Source of the DNA: AP-15 sp963788085
GTDB taxonomy: Bacteria; Pseudomonadota; Alphaproteobacteria; ATCC43930; CGMCC-115725
DNA length: 64,000 bases
Direction: 5' to 3'
Assembly (NCBI GenBank): GCA_963788085.1
Contig: CAWBFS010000016.1
Location: forward strand, 1 to 64,000
Position 1 is the stretch's first letter. Every line of letters begins with the position of its first letter. Under the pieces are notes generated by a model that saw only the letters and a list, made by a program, of their open reading frames with translations, ran no database searches and was not told the origin of the DNA. A program made the translations under genes and the position numbers. This document shows, piece after piece, positions 36,242-44,557 of this stretch.

Positions 36242-37012
36242 ATGTCACATATTTCTAATATCGACTTGACTGAGCGCGAGGAGATCGCGCCGCGCTCGGA
36301 CGCACTCGATGAATTCCCGGTCGCGATAAGCAGACTTGCCGAGCAGCATCGCCCGTCGCGGATGCCATTTTTCCGCAATCTCGCGGCCCTCGACCACGCG
36401 GCCGCCAGCGATCCGGCATTTCTCGGTCAGATACATCTTGTCTATCAGGCGGCGATGCACGCCACGCGTGCCGCCGTCTATTATCTGCCGCATCTCGACA
36501 GCCCGGCCCTGCGCAAGCGCAAGCTTCAGATATTCGTCGACGACGATGGCCTGCCGGGCGGCGATACGCACCATTACCAACTGACGCGAGCCTTTCGCAA
36601 TATCGGCGCCAAATGCGTGCTCGACGACGAGGCGTTCGCGGAGCCGGAGGAGTTGTGCCGCCATCTCGATGGCGAGGCGGCCCAATTCGTGCGCCTCGCC
36701 AAAACGCTCTATTCGCGCTCGCTGGGCCCATGGTGCGCGATCGAGGTGATGTCGGTCGATTGGATGCGCGCGCTTGCCGATGCCTTGTCGGTCCATTTCC
36801 CGCAATTCGCCGATGAGCCGTATTTTGCGGAGTGCTTTTCCGAGATGGTCGAAGAGCGCCACGCCGAGGAGTCGCTGTCGGTGACCCAGATGGTCCTGAG
36901 CGCGCGCCCGGACTTGCTGCCCGCAACGATCGAGGACGCCAAGATCATGGCCGAGGCGCTCGACGGGGTATGGACCCATCTCGACCGAATTGTCGAGATC
37001 GCCCGACAATAG
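36242..37012 (+). CDS. Iron-containing redox enzyme, haem-oxygenase-like diiron fold
   Basis: 256 residues, entirely alpha-helical by inspection, resembling the haem-oxygenase-like diiron oxidase superfamily (TENA/PqqC/UndA/CADD relatives). Candidate metal ligands are His110 or His111 (GGDTHHYQL), Glu168 (WCAIEVMSVD) and Glu204/Glu205 with His207 (EMVEERHAEES). Helix 3 has HATRAAVYYLPHL. There is no signal peptide. The start MSHISNID is chosen over an upstream ATG because it begins the homologous part. The next gene downstream is an exporter on the same strand, suggesting a small specialised-metabolite unit. The reaction is unknown; family members do C-C cleavage, N-oxygenation or desaturation. 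Confidence 0.72.
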   Translation: MSHISNIDLTEREEIAPRSDALDEFPVAISRLAEQHRPSRMPFFRNLAALDHAAASDPAFLGQIHLVYQAAMHATRAAVYYLPHLDSPALRKRKLQIFVDDDGLPGGDTHHYQLTRAFRNIGAKCVLDDEAFAEPEELCRHLDGEAAQFVRLAKTLYSRSLGPWCAIEVMSVDWMRALADALSVHFPQFADEPYFAECFSEMVEERHAEESLSVTQMVLSARPDLLPATIEDAKIMAEALDGVWTHLDRIVEIARQ

Positions 37013-37213
37013 GCGGCGCAGTCGTACTAGCGTATTGGCCTGAGTTGCCGGCGCGGTCCTAGCAGGATCTCGACCCCCTGCCGCTTCTGGCCTGATAGCA
37101 AAAGCGGTCAGCTGCAGCCGCGACGCGGCTAGTGGCGGTCCACCGGCAACACGCGGGGCGGCTGCTCCGGTGTGGCGCCCGGACGGCCGCACATCGTCAA
37201 GGACTCGATTTCG

Positions 37214-38377
37214 ATGCGAATTAACGCACCGGCCAGATTGGCCGTGGCCTGGCTGACCATGTTTCTGGTCGGAACCGAGCTGTTCGTCTTTTCTCCTTTG
37301 CTGCCAGTGCTGGCGGCCGATTACCACATCGCTCCGGCCTTGGCGGGGCTGTCGGTGACGATGTTCTCGGTGGCCTATATGGTGAGCGCTCCGCTGTTCG
37401 GGTATTTCTCGGATCGGATCGGACGCCGGCGGGTTTTGATCTGTTCCCTCCTCGCCTTCGCACTCGCCAATATCCTCACCGCCGGCGCCGCCGATCTGGC
37501 GTCCCTGCTCGCAGTCAGGCTTTTTGCCGGCGCCGCGGCGGCGGGTGTGTCGCCATCGATCTATGCGCTTGTCGGCAGCGCCGCCCCGCCAAGCCGCCGG
37601 GCCACCTGGCTGGCGCTGGTGGTCTCCGGTCTGTTGGTCTCCCTTGCACTCGGCGCGTCGGCGGGCGGCGTGGTGGGAGTCCTCTTCGGCGGTCCGCCGG
37701 TATTCCTCGCGCTCGCCAGCCTCGGTCTGGTGCTGGTCTGGCTGAACCGATGGGTCTGGCCATGCGATCACGGCAGCGCCGAAGCCGGTCTCGACGCCGC
37801 CGCTCGCGATCCGCTTGCGGCTCTTGTTCTGGTGCGGCGCTTGATCCCGATGGTGCTGTGGAGCACCGGCCTTTACGGCGTCTACACCTACCTCGGCGCG
37901 GGCCTCGCTGCCGTAGGGTTCTCGACCGGACAGACCGCCGCGGCCATCCTATTTTATGGCTGCGGCGCAATTGTCGGGGTTCTTGTCGGCGGCCGCGTGG
38001 CCGATCGGCTCGGCTGTCGATTTACCGCGACCGCGAGCTTTGCCGGCCTGTGCGCTTGCCTGCTGCTGGTGCGGCTGGCGCTCGACGCAGGCAGGTTGGT
38101 CGAACCCGCCCTGGGCGTCAGCTCGGCGGTCGCGCAGCTGTTCTTTCCGGCCCAGCAAGCCGGTCTGGCAAATGATTTCCCCCGCCAACGCGCTGCGGTG
38201 CTCGCCTGGAACAACAGCGCGCTGTTCTTGGGCATTTCGCTCGGCTCCCTTATCGGCGGGGAAGCGATTGCACTGGGAAGTTTCGGAGCTGACTTGATCA
38301 TCTCTGCCGGCATCGCTTTGGCAGGATGCATTATCAACGCGATCCTGGCCCCGGGTCGGGTACGAGCGAGCCGGTGA
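37214..38377 (+). CDS. MFS transporter (DHA1 / arabinose-efflux-like)
   Basis: 387 residues, about twelve membrane helices. DHA1-type signature between helices 2 and 3: GYFSDRIGRRRVLI. The repeat in the second half is GGRVADRLGCRF. The N-terminus LAVAWLTMFLVGTELFVFSPLLPVLAADYHIAP is as in sugar- or drug-efflux carriers. It follows the diiron-protein gene after 200 nt, and may export or import its substrate or product. ATG at 37214 with AAGGA upstream. Intact. Confidence 0.88.
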   Translation: MRINAPARLAVAWLTMFLVGTELFVFSPLLPVLAADYHIAPALAGLSVTMFSVAYMVSAPLFGYFSDRIGRRRVLICSLLAFALANILTAGAADLASLLAVRLFAGAAAAGVSPSIYALVGSAAPPSRRATWLALVVSGLLVSLALGASAGGVVGVLFGGPPVFLALASLGLVLVWLNRWVWPCDHGSAEAGLDAAARDPLAALVLVRRLIPMVLWSTGLYGVYTYLGAGLAAVGFSTGQTAAAILFYGCGAIVGVLVGGRVADRLGCRFTATASFAGLCACLLLVRLALDAGRLVEPALGVSSAVAQLFFPAQQAGLANDFPRQRAAVLAWNNSALFLGISLGSLIGGEAIALGSFGADLIISAGIALAGCIINAILAPGRVRASR

Positions 38378-38524
38378 CGCACCGCACCCAGACGGTTTTT
38401 TGACGCCGTGCTGACACCGAATTGACGAATATACGATAAATTTGCATGAAACCGGTTGCGACAGCGGCCTGCCCGCTGCGCCCCGGCGGCGACGAAGCTC
38501 TCGCCGGGGGCATCAGTGGGCAAT

Positions 38525-39337
38525 ATGGATAACGAAATCACTCCCGAAGCGCGAAACCGCGGCGCGTCGATCTGCTCGATGGTGCAAACGGCGCTGCGCC
38601 AAAACCGGCTGCTTTTCGCATTCCAACCCGTGGTTTGCGCGGCGACGGGAGAAACGGATTATTTCGAATGCCTGCTGCGCATGCGCGATGTGAGGGGAGG
38701 CATCATCGCCGGCGGCGAATTCATCACGCCCATCGAACAACTGGGTCTGATAGGATTCATTGACGATTACGTTCTCGAACTCACTGTCCGGGAACTCGCC
38801 AGGCATCCCGGGCTAAGGCTCGGGCTGAACATATCCGGGCTCACGGCATGCATCGGGCCGTGGCTGCAATCTTTGGTTTCGGCGTTGCAGTATCGGCCCG
38901 ATGTCGCCCACCGGCTGGTCGTGGAGATCACGGAAACTGCGGAACTGTCCGACCTCGAAGAGTCGGCGCGCTTTGTCGCCGCGCTGCGTGGCGCCGGATG
39001 CCGGGTGGCGCTCGACGATTTCGGCGTCGGTCACGCCTCGTGGCAGCACCTCGAGAATTTGTCGGTCGACACCGTCAAGATCGACGGTTCGTTTGTGCGA
39101 AACCTGGCAGATAGCCACGAAAGACGCGTTCTTTTGCGGGATCTGCTCCGACGCATCAGCGGTCTCGGCTGCATTACCGTGGCCGAAGGAGTGGAGAACG
39201 CCGCCGACGAGGCGGCCGCGCGGGCAGAGGGGTTCGGCTATCTGCAGGGTTATCATCTGGGTGCGCCTACAATCGAGCGCGCTTGGCTCGATCAGACATC
39301 GACCGCTGAATGGCTGGCAGCGGTCCTGCCCGGATGA
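38525..39337 (+). CDS. EAL-domain c-di-GMP phosphodiesterase-like protein
   Basis: 270 residues, a stand-alone EAL domain. The signature Glu is in DYFECLLRMRD (canonical EALLR is here ECLLR). Other catalytic positions are present: Asn in GLNISG, Glu in VEITETAEL, DD in ALDDFGVGHASW, Lys in VKIDGSFV, Glu in VAEGVEN. It could thus be active in cleaving cyclic di-GMP. Its stop overlaps the ATG of a large hybrid histidine kinase (ATGA), so the two are probably one signalling unit. Confidence 0.88.
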   Translation: MDNEITPEARNRGASICSMVQTALRQNRLLFAFQPVVCAATGETDYFECLLRMRDVRGGIIAGGEFITPIEQLGLIGFIDDYVLELTVRELARHPGLRLGLNISGLTACIGPWLQSLVSALQYRPDVAHRLVVEITETAELSDLEESARFVAALRGAGCRVALDDFGVGHASWQHLENLSVDTVKIDGSFVRNLADSHERRVLLRDLLRRISGLGCITVAEGVENAADEAAARAEGFGYLQGYHLGAPTIERAWLDQTSTAEWLAAVLPG

Positions 39338-42300
39338 TCGAAGGCGAGCGCCGATCGAGGCCTTGGCCCGTGGTGCGGATCGGTTTGACCGGAAGGATCC
39401 TGATTCTGGTGATCTTTGCCGTCGTTCCGGCGCTCGTGATCCAGGCCTGGAACGAATACGATCTGCGCATCGCTCGTGAGTCCGATATCCGCCAGCAAGT
39501 CGTGCAGACTACCAAGCAATTCGGCGAGGAAATCGGCGAGCTGCGTGAAGGTGCTCGCCAACTGCTTCTAGCACTTGCTCAGCTGAACACCGTCAAAACC
39601 CGGCAACCGGGCGCTTGCAGCCCGCTTTTCGCGAAACTGAAGGCACGCTTTGCCAATTACGGTCTGCTCGGAGCGGCCGACACCAGCGGCCGGATCTTTT
39701 GCACCAGCGAGCCGACATCGTATTCGTCTGTTGCGGACCAACCCTTCTTCGGGCGTGCTATGGCCCAGCCCGGGCTCGCCGTCGGAAATTATTGGGTCGA
39801 TCCGGCCAATGGCCAGCGGATGATCCATTTTGCCGAGCGCTTCGAGGACGACGAGGGCCGCACCGCCGGTGTCGTATTCGCCGGCCTCGACTTGGCGTGG
39901 CTTTCCGACCACCTCGCAAAGCGCGGCTTGCCGCCGACCGCCTCGATCTTGATCGCCGATCGCGAGGGCAACATCATTGCGAGGTTACCTCATCCGGAAC
40001 TCCTCGTCGGCAAGAACATGAGGAAGTCCCATGAAGCCATCATGGATGGGGAGCAATCGGGATGGGAAGAATCGGTCGGCGTCGATGGGACGACGCGGAT
40101 TTTCGGATATCTCCCGCCTGCTTTGCCGCCGAAGGATTTCTTTCTCAGCGCCGGCCAGACCAAAGCCGAAGCCTTTGCCGCGATCGACAGCGCCACTCGG
40201 CGCGGCGTTGGGCTGATCCTGGCCGGTCTCTTGGCGGCAGTGTACGCGGCCTGGGCGGGGGGCCGCAATTTCATCCGCCGGCCGATCGGAGGGCTGCTCA
40301 AGGTCACCGCCGAATGGCGTAAAGGCAACTACGCCGCGCGCGCACATCTGGAAGACCGGTCTTCGGAAATCGGCCGACTTGGAGCGGCGTTCAATGAGAT
40401 GGCGGACGCACTCGCGGCGCGGCATGCGGCTCAGCAAAGCGCCGAGGAGGAGCTGCACGGGCTGAATGCGACGCTCGAATCGCGGATCGAGCAGCGCACC
40501 GTCGAGTTGGAGGGAGCGGTTCGGGCCAAATCGCAGTTCCTGGCCAATATGAGCCACGAAATTCGCACGCCGCTGAACGGCGTCCTCGGCATGCTCGAAC
40601 TCGTCCGCCAAACCGAGCTTGGACCGCCGCAGCAACGCTTTATCGAGACCGCACGACGCTCCGGCGAGACCTTGCTCGGGGTCATCAATGGCGTTCTCGA
40701 CCTCTCCAAGATCGAGGCCGGCAAGCTCGAACTCGAGCAAAGCGCTTTCGATCTGCGGATCGTTGTGGAGGAGGTGACCGAACTCTTCAGCGAGTTGGCG
40801 TATGGCAAAGGGCTCGAATTGGCCTGCTTCGTCCCGGCAACTGTGGAAACCGCATTGATCGGCGATGCCGGACGCTTGCGCCAGATCTTGACGAACCTGA
40901 TCGGCAATGCAGTCAAGTTCACCGAGCGAGGAGAGGTCGGTGTTCGCGCCTGCGCATTGGAACGCGATGCATCCTCGGTCTTGATGGCCTTCGAGGTCGT
41001 CGATACCGGGATAGGCATTCCGGCCGAAAAGTGCCGGCACATATTCGAAGCGTTTGCCCAAGCCGACAGCTCGACGACACGCCGATACGGCGGAACCGGA
41101 CTTGGGCTGTCGATCGCCAAACATTTTTGCGAGACGATGGGCGGTTCGATCGACGTCGCCAGCGAGCCGGGTGCCGGGTCGAAATTTCGCTTCACCGCCA
41201 GGCTCGGATTGCAGCCGTCTGCGGCCGATAGAACCCGGTCACCTCTGCGGCCTCGAGCCGGAGAACCGGCCTTGGTGGTCATCGGCAATGTCCTCAACCG
41301 AGAGATACTGGACGACCAGCTGTCAGCCGGGAACATTGCGATGACGCACGCCCAGACCGGCTTGGCCGCCCTCGGCGCGCTGCGCACCGCAGCCTTTAAC
41401 AACGAGCCGTTCGGGCTGGTGATCATCGATCACTCGCTGCCCGACATGACGGGCGTCGAGCTGGCGGATGCCATCATTACCGCCTCCGAGGGGGTCGATC
41501 AGCAGATCATTCTCCTCACCTCGCTCGATCAGGACCTCCGACAGATGGCAGAAGGTGCGCTCAGGCGCCTGACGAAGCCGATACGACAATCGGCGCTGTG
41601 GGATTGCATCGCGGCGAGCGTTCAGCCGGTTCCGGCAATTACCTCTGTGCCGAAAGCGCCGGCGGCGGATCAGCCCGGTAAAGGCCGGGCGCCGGTCCTC
41701 GTAGTGGAAGACAACCCCGTCAACCTGGAAGTCGCTGTCGCCATTCTCGAGAGCATGGGGTGCATCGTCGAGACCGCGGCCCACGGGCGGCACGCGCTCC
41801 ACCGTCACGCAAGCGGCGAATACGGCCTGATCTTCATGGATTGCCAAATGCCCGAGATGGACGGGTTCGAGGCGGCGGCAGAAATCCGCCGGCGCGAGGC
41901 CCTCTCCGGGAGGCATACCCCGATCGTTGCACTGACTGCGAGCGTTGTGGAGGACGGTCGTCGGAGGTGCCTAGCGGTGGGTATGGACGACTATCTCGCG
42001 AAACCGTTCACGCTGGAGCAGATGAGGGCAATGCTGACGACGTGGCTGGGTCCGCGCGAACGCCCGGCTACGCGAGAGCACTTGTCGCTCGTCACGCAGG
42101 CGGTGGCAGCTCCCGACCCGATCGATGAGCAGGTATTGGCTTCACTGGGGCGACTGCAAACGGAGGGGCGGCCCGACATCGTGCAGCACCTCATCGAACT
42201 GTTTTTCAAGGACGGGGCAGATCTCCTGATGGATTTGGAGAGCGGCGCGGCAACAGGTGACGCCGCGCTCCTCTACCGCGCCAGTCATGCGCTGAAGTCG

Positions 42301-42468
42301 GCGAGCGCGAATCTGGGGGCGATTGCGTTGTCGGCGCATTGCCAAGAGCTCGAAGCGCTCTCGAAATCGGGCACGGTTACGGACGCCGCGCGGCTGGTCA
42401 AGGCAATCCGCGAAGACTATCGCACCGTCGAAGCGCGACTTTCTGACCGCCTGCCACAGGTCGCCTGA
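39334..42468 (+). CDS. Hybrid sensor histidine kinase with two receiver domains and HPt
   Basis: 1,044 residues, BarA-like. Order: membrane helix (residues ~12-35), periplasmic dCache-type sensor (~40-280), second helix (~290-315), HAMP (~315-370), coiled coil, HisKA with phospho-His in FLANMSHEIRTPLNG, HATPase (NLIGNAVKFTERG, DTGIGIP, GGTGLGLSI). The first receiver-like domain lacks the paired acids at its start (LVVIGNVLN) but has IIDHSLPDMTG. The second is complete (LVVEDNPVN, FMDCQMPEMDG, and K in LAKPF). HPt at the end: ASHALKSASANLGA. The ATG at 39334 overlaps the EAL gene stop by 4 nt. Intact over 3.1 kb. Signal unknown. Confidence 0.93.
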   Translation: MIEGERRSRPWPVVRIGLTGRILILVIFAVVPALVIQAWNEYDLRIARESDIRQQVVQTTKQFGEEIGELREGARQLLLALAQLNTVKTRQPGACSPLFAKLKARFANYGLLGAADTSGRIFCTSEPTSYSSVADQPFFGRAMAQPGLAVGNYWVDPANGQRMIHFAERFEDDEGRTAGVVFAGLDLAWLSDHLAKRGLPPTASILIADREGNIIARLPHPELLVGKNMRKSHEAIMDGEQSGWEESVGVDGTTRIFGYLPPALPPKDFFLSAGQTKAEAFAAIDSATRRGVGLILAGLLAAVYAAWAGGRNFIRRPIGGLLKVTAEWRKGNYAARAHLEDRSSEIGRLGAAFNEMADALAARHAAQQSAEEELHGLNATLESRIEQRTVELEGAVRAKSQFLANMSHEIRTPLNGVLGMLELVRQTELGPPQQRFIETARRSGETLLGVINGVLDLSKIEAGKLELEQSAFDLRIVVEEVTELFSELAYGKGLELACFVPATVETALIGDAGRLRQILTNLIGNAVKFTERGEVGVRACALERDASSVLMAFEVVDTGIGIPAEKCRHIFEAFAQADSSTTRRYGGTGLGLSIAKHFCETMGGSIDVASEPGAGSKFRFTARLGLQPSAADRTRSPLRPRAGEPALVVIGNVLNREILDDQLSAGNIAMTHAQTGLAALGALRTAAFNNEPFGLVIIDHSLPDMTGVELADAIITASEGVDQQIILLTSLDQDLRQMAEGALRRLTKPIRQSALWDCIAASVQPVPAITSVPKAPAADQPGKGRAPVLVVEDNPVNLEVAVAILESMGCIVETAAHGRHALHRHASGEYGLIFMDCQMPEMDGFEAAAEIRRREALSGRHTPIVALTASVVEDGRRRCLAVGMDDYLAKPFTLEQMRAMLTTWLGPRERPATREHLSLVTQAVAAPDPIDEQVLASLGRLQTEGRPDIVQHLIELFFKDGADLLMDLESGAATGDAALLYRASHALKSASANLGAIALSAHCQELEALSKSGTVTDAARLVKAIREDYRTVEARLSDRLPQVA

Positions 42469-42519
42469 ATCCAAGTCGCCTGAATCCAAGTCGCCTGAAT
42501 CCAAGTCGCCTGATAGCAA
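42460..42519 (+). repeat. 15-bp tandem repeat spanning the stop codon of the hybrid kinase gene
   Basis: Unit GTCGCCTGAATCCAA, three exact copies (42460-42474, 42475-42489, 42490-42504) and a fourth diverged after GTCGCCTGA. The kinase stop TGA lies in the first unit; because 15 is a multiple of 3, each copy repeats the stop in frame. The rest of the 330-nt gap to 42799 shows nothing I recognise. Confidence 0.9.
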
Positions 42520-42798
42520 ACGGATGGTCAGCGCACCGATCCCGTCGCGCTGCTCGCCGGATGGTGCGAGGCGGCCTAGGCTAAACTTGCGGAATTTCGC
42601 CAGTCCGATGCGGCAAAGGTCTCTCTCGATTTTCCGGTCCCGACGCCCAGAGGCCGGAGCGAGATCCTGGCGAAGGACGTTTTTTTGACGGATCTCGGCG
42701 TAGCCCCGGCGTGAAAATGTAGACGGGCGACGCATTTTGCGCTCGAGACGGCGCCGAGCCCAACGCCGCGGAAAGATGGGCGAACCAGAGGTTTCTCA

Positions 42799-43350
42799 AT
42801 GAACAACTTCTACCTCGAAGTGATTTCGCTGGTCGAGCGCCTTCATCGCCAATTCTTGGAGGTCGTCAAGCTCGAGCTGGAAGGACTCCGCGTCCACGAC
42901 ATCAACAACGTCCAGGCAATGATGTTGTTCAATATTGGGGACGCGGAGATGACGGTAGGCGAGCTCACCTTGCGCGGCTGCTATCTCGGGTCCAACGTCT
43001 CCTACAACGTCAAGAAAATGGTCGAGAACGGGTATCTGGCGCATGAGCGCTCGGTGCACGACCGGCGCTCGATCCATGTTCGATTGACCGAGAAAGGGGG
43101 CAAACTGCGGGACCGCTTGAGCGCCATGCATCAGCGCCACGGCCAGATGCTTTCACAGGCGACGCTCACCGGCGACGATCTGCAGAATACCAGCGTTACG
43201 TTGCGCAAACTCGAACGCTTCTGGATCCGCGCTGCCGACTTGGTTCAGCGCGCACCACCACAGTTTGAGGCGAACGTGGCCGAGGTCCCCGCTTCCGGCA
43301 CGAACCCCAACCGCAATGATTTCGGCCCCAGAATCTCTTCCGGAGGCTAG
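42799..43350 (+). CDS. MarR-family winged-helix regulator (LdtR-like)
   Basis: 183 residues. A winged helix with recognition region MTVGELTLRGCYLGSNVSYNVKKMVENGYL and wing RSVHDRRSIHVRLTEKGG. The N-terminus MNNFYLEVISLVERLHRQFLEVVK and the sequence DINNVQAMMLFNIGD match the LdtR group of alphaproteobacteria, which regulates an L,D-transpeptidase and stress genes in Liberibacter and rhizobia. The C-terminal 25 residues are unstructured. No transpeptidase gene is adjacent here. Convergent with recA. Confidence 0.85.
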   Translation: MNNFYLEVISLVERLHRQFLEVVKLELEGLRVHDINNVQAMMLFNIGDAEMTVGELTLRGCYLGSNVSYNVKKMVENGYLAHERSVHDRRSIHVRLTEKGGKLRDRLSAMHQRHGQMLSQATLTGDDLQNTSVTLRKLERFWIRAADLVQRAPPQFEANVAEVPASGTNPNRNDFGPRISSGG

Positions 43351-43373
43351 AATCTCCTCCGGAATCTGACTGA

Positions 43374-44441
43374 CTATTCTTCGGCTGCAGCCTCTCCCGG
43401 GGCTGCCATCATCGCTTCGGCGACGAGACCGGCATTGCCGCGTATCGCGTGCTCTATCGTCTCGCCGATCTCGGCATGCTCCTTTAAATGAGCCTTGGCG
43501 TTTTCACGTCCTTGGCCAATGCGCTGGCCATCATAGGAAAACCAAGAGCCTGACTTCTCGACGACGCCAGCCTGAACGCCCAGGTCGATCAGTTCGCCAC
43601 GCTTCGATATCCCCTCGCCGTACATGATATCGAAATCGACGACCTTGAAAGGCGGCGCCATCTTGTTCTTGACGACCTTGACGCGGGTTTGGTTGCCGAT
43701 GACCTGGTCCCGCTCCTTGATCGCGCCGATGCGCCGGATGTCGAGACGGACCGAGGCATAGAATTTGAGGGCGTTGCCGCCCGTCGTGGTCTCCGGATTG
43801 CCGAACATCACGCCGATCTTGTGGCGGATCTGATTGATGAAGATCACCATTGCGCGGGAACGGGCGATCGAGCCGGTCAGCTTGCGCAATGCCTGGCTCA
43901 TCAGCCGGGCGTGCAGCCCCATATGGCTGTCACCCATTTCGCCTTCGAGTTCGGCGCGCGGGACGAGGGCCGCCACCGAATCGATGACGAGCACGTCGAT
44001 AGCGCCGGAGCGGACGAGCGTGTCCGCTATCTCCAGCGCCTGCTCGCCGGCATCGGGCTGGGAAATCAGCAAATCGTCGATATTTACGCCAAGCTTGCGG
44101 GCATATGCCGGGTCGAGCGCGTGCTCGGCGTCGATGAAGGCGCAGGTGCCGCCGCTGCGCTGGGCTTCGGCAATCACATGCAGGGCAAGCGTCGTCTTGC
44201 CGGAGCTCTCCGGCCCGTAAATCTCGATAATTCGCCCGCGCGGCAGTCCGCCGATGCCGAGCGCGATGTCGAGACCCAAAGATCCGGTCGATATTACCTC
44301 GCTATCGGCGGCCGCCTCGCGCGATCCGAGCTTCATGATCGAACCCTTGCCGAAAGCGCGTTCGATTTGCCCGAGCGCCGCGTCCAAAGCCCGCTGCTTG
44401 TCCATTGCTTCCTTGTCCAAGAGGCGCAATGCGGTCTGCAT
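43374..44441 (-). CDS. recA: Recombinase A
   Basis: 355 residues. ATP-dependent strand exchange and SOS coprotease. Visible: ALDAALGQIERAFGKGSIMKLG, Walker A GPESSGKTTLA, AFIDAEHALDP, VLVIDSVAALVPRAELEGEMGD (Walker B and L1), INQIRHKIGVMFGNPETTTGGNALKFYAS (L2) and the acidic tail. The first Met (44441) fits alphaproteobacterial RecA N-termini. It lies next to cckA on the same strand with a 116-nt gap. Full length and unbroken. Confidence 0.98.
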   Translation of the reverse strand: MQTALRLLDKEAMDKQRALDAALGQIERAFGKGSIMKLGSREAAADSEVISTGSLGLDIALGIGGLPRGRIIEIYGPESSGKTTLALHVIAEAQRSGGTCAFIDAEHALDPAYARKLGVNIDDLLISQPDAGEQALEIADTLVRSGAIDVLVIDSVAALVPRAELEGEMGDSHMGLHARLMSQALRKLTGSIARSRAMVIFINQIRHKIGVMFGNPETTTGGNALKFYASVRLDIRRIGAIKERDQVIGNQTRVKVVKNKMAPPFKVVDFDIMYGEGISKRGELIDLGVQAGVVEKSGSWFSYDGQRIGQGRENAKAHLKEHAEIGETIEHAIRGNAGLVAEAMMAAPGEAAAEE

Positions 44442-44557
44442 TGTTCCGTGTCCTTATTCCATACCCGATGATGCCGTGCAACGCGGCCCGGGAACGCCGC
44501 CCGGACTACCTGTGTACACGTTTTGTTCGAACAACGCAATACCCGGAAGTATGCGCT

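Noticed and set aside
36245..37771. 508-codon minus-strand frame opposite the diiron protein and MFS genes
   Set aside because: Composition is typical antisense of membrane and helical genes, with no motif; the plus-strand genes are supported by family features.
42460..42519. Tandem repeat considered as a CRISPR array
   Set aside because: Units are 15 bp and directly adjacent with no spacers, and no cas genes are in the window.
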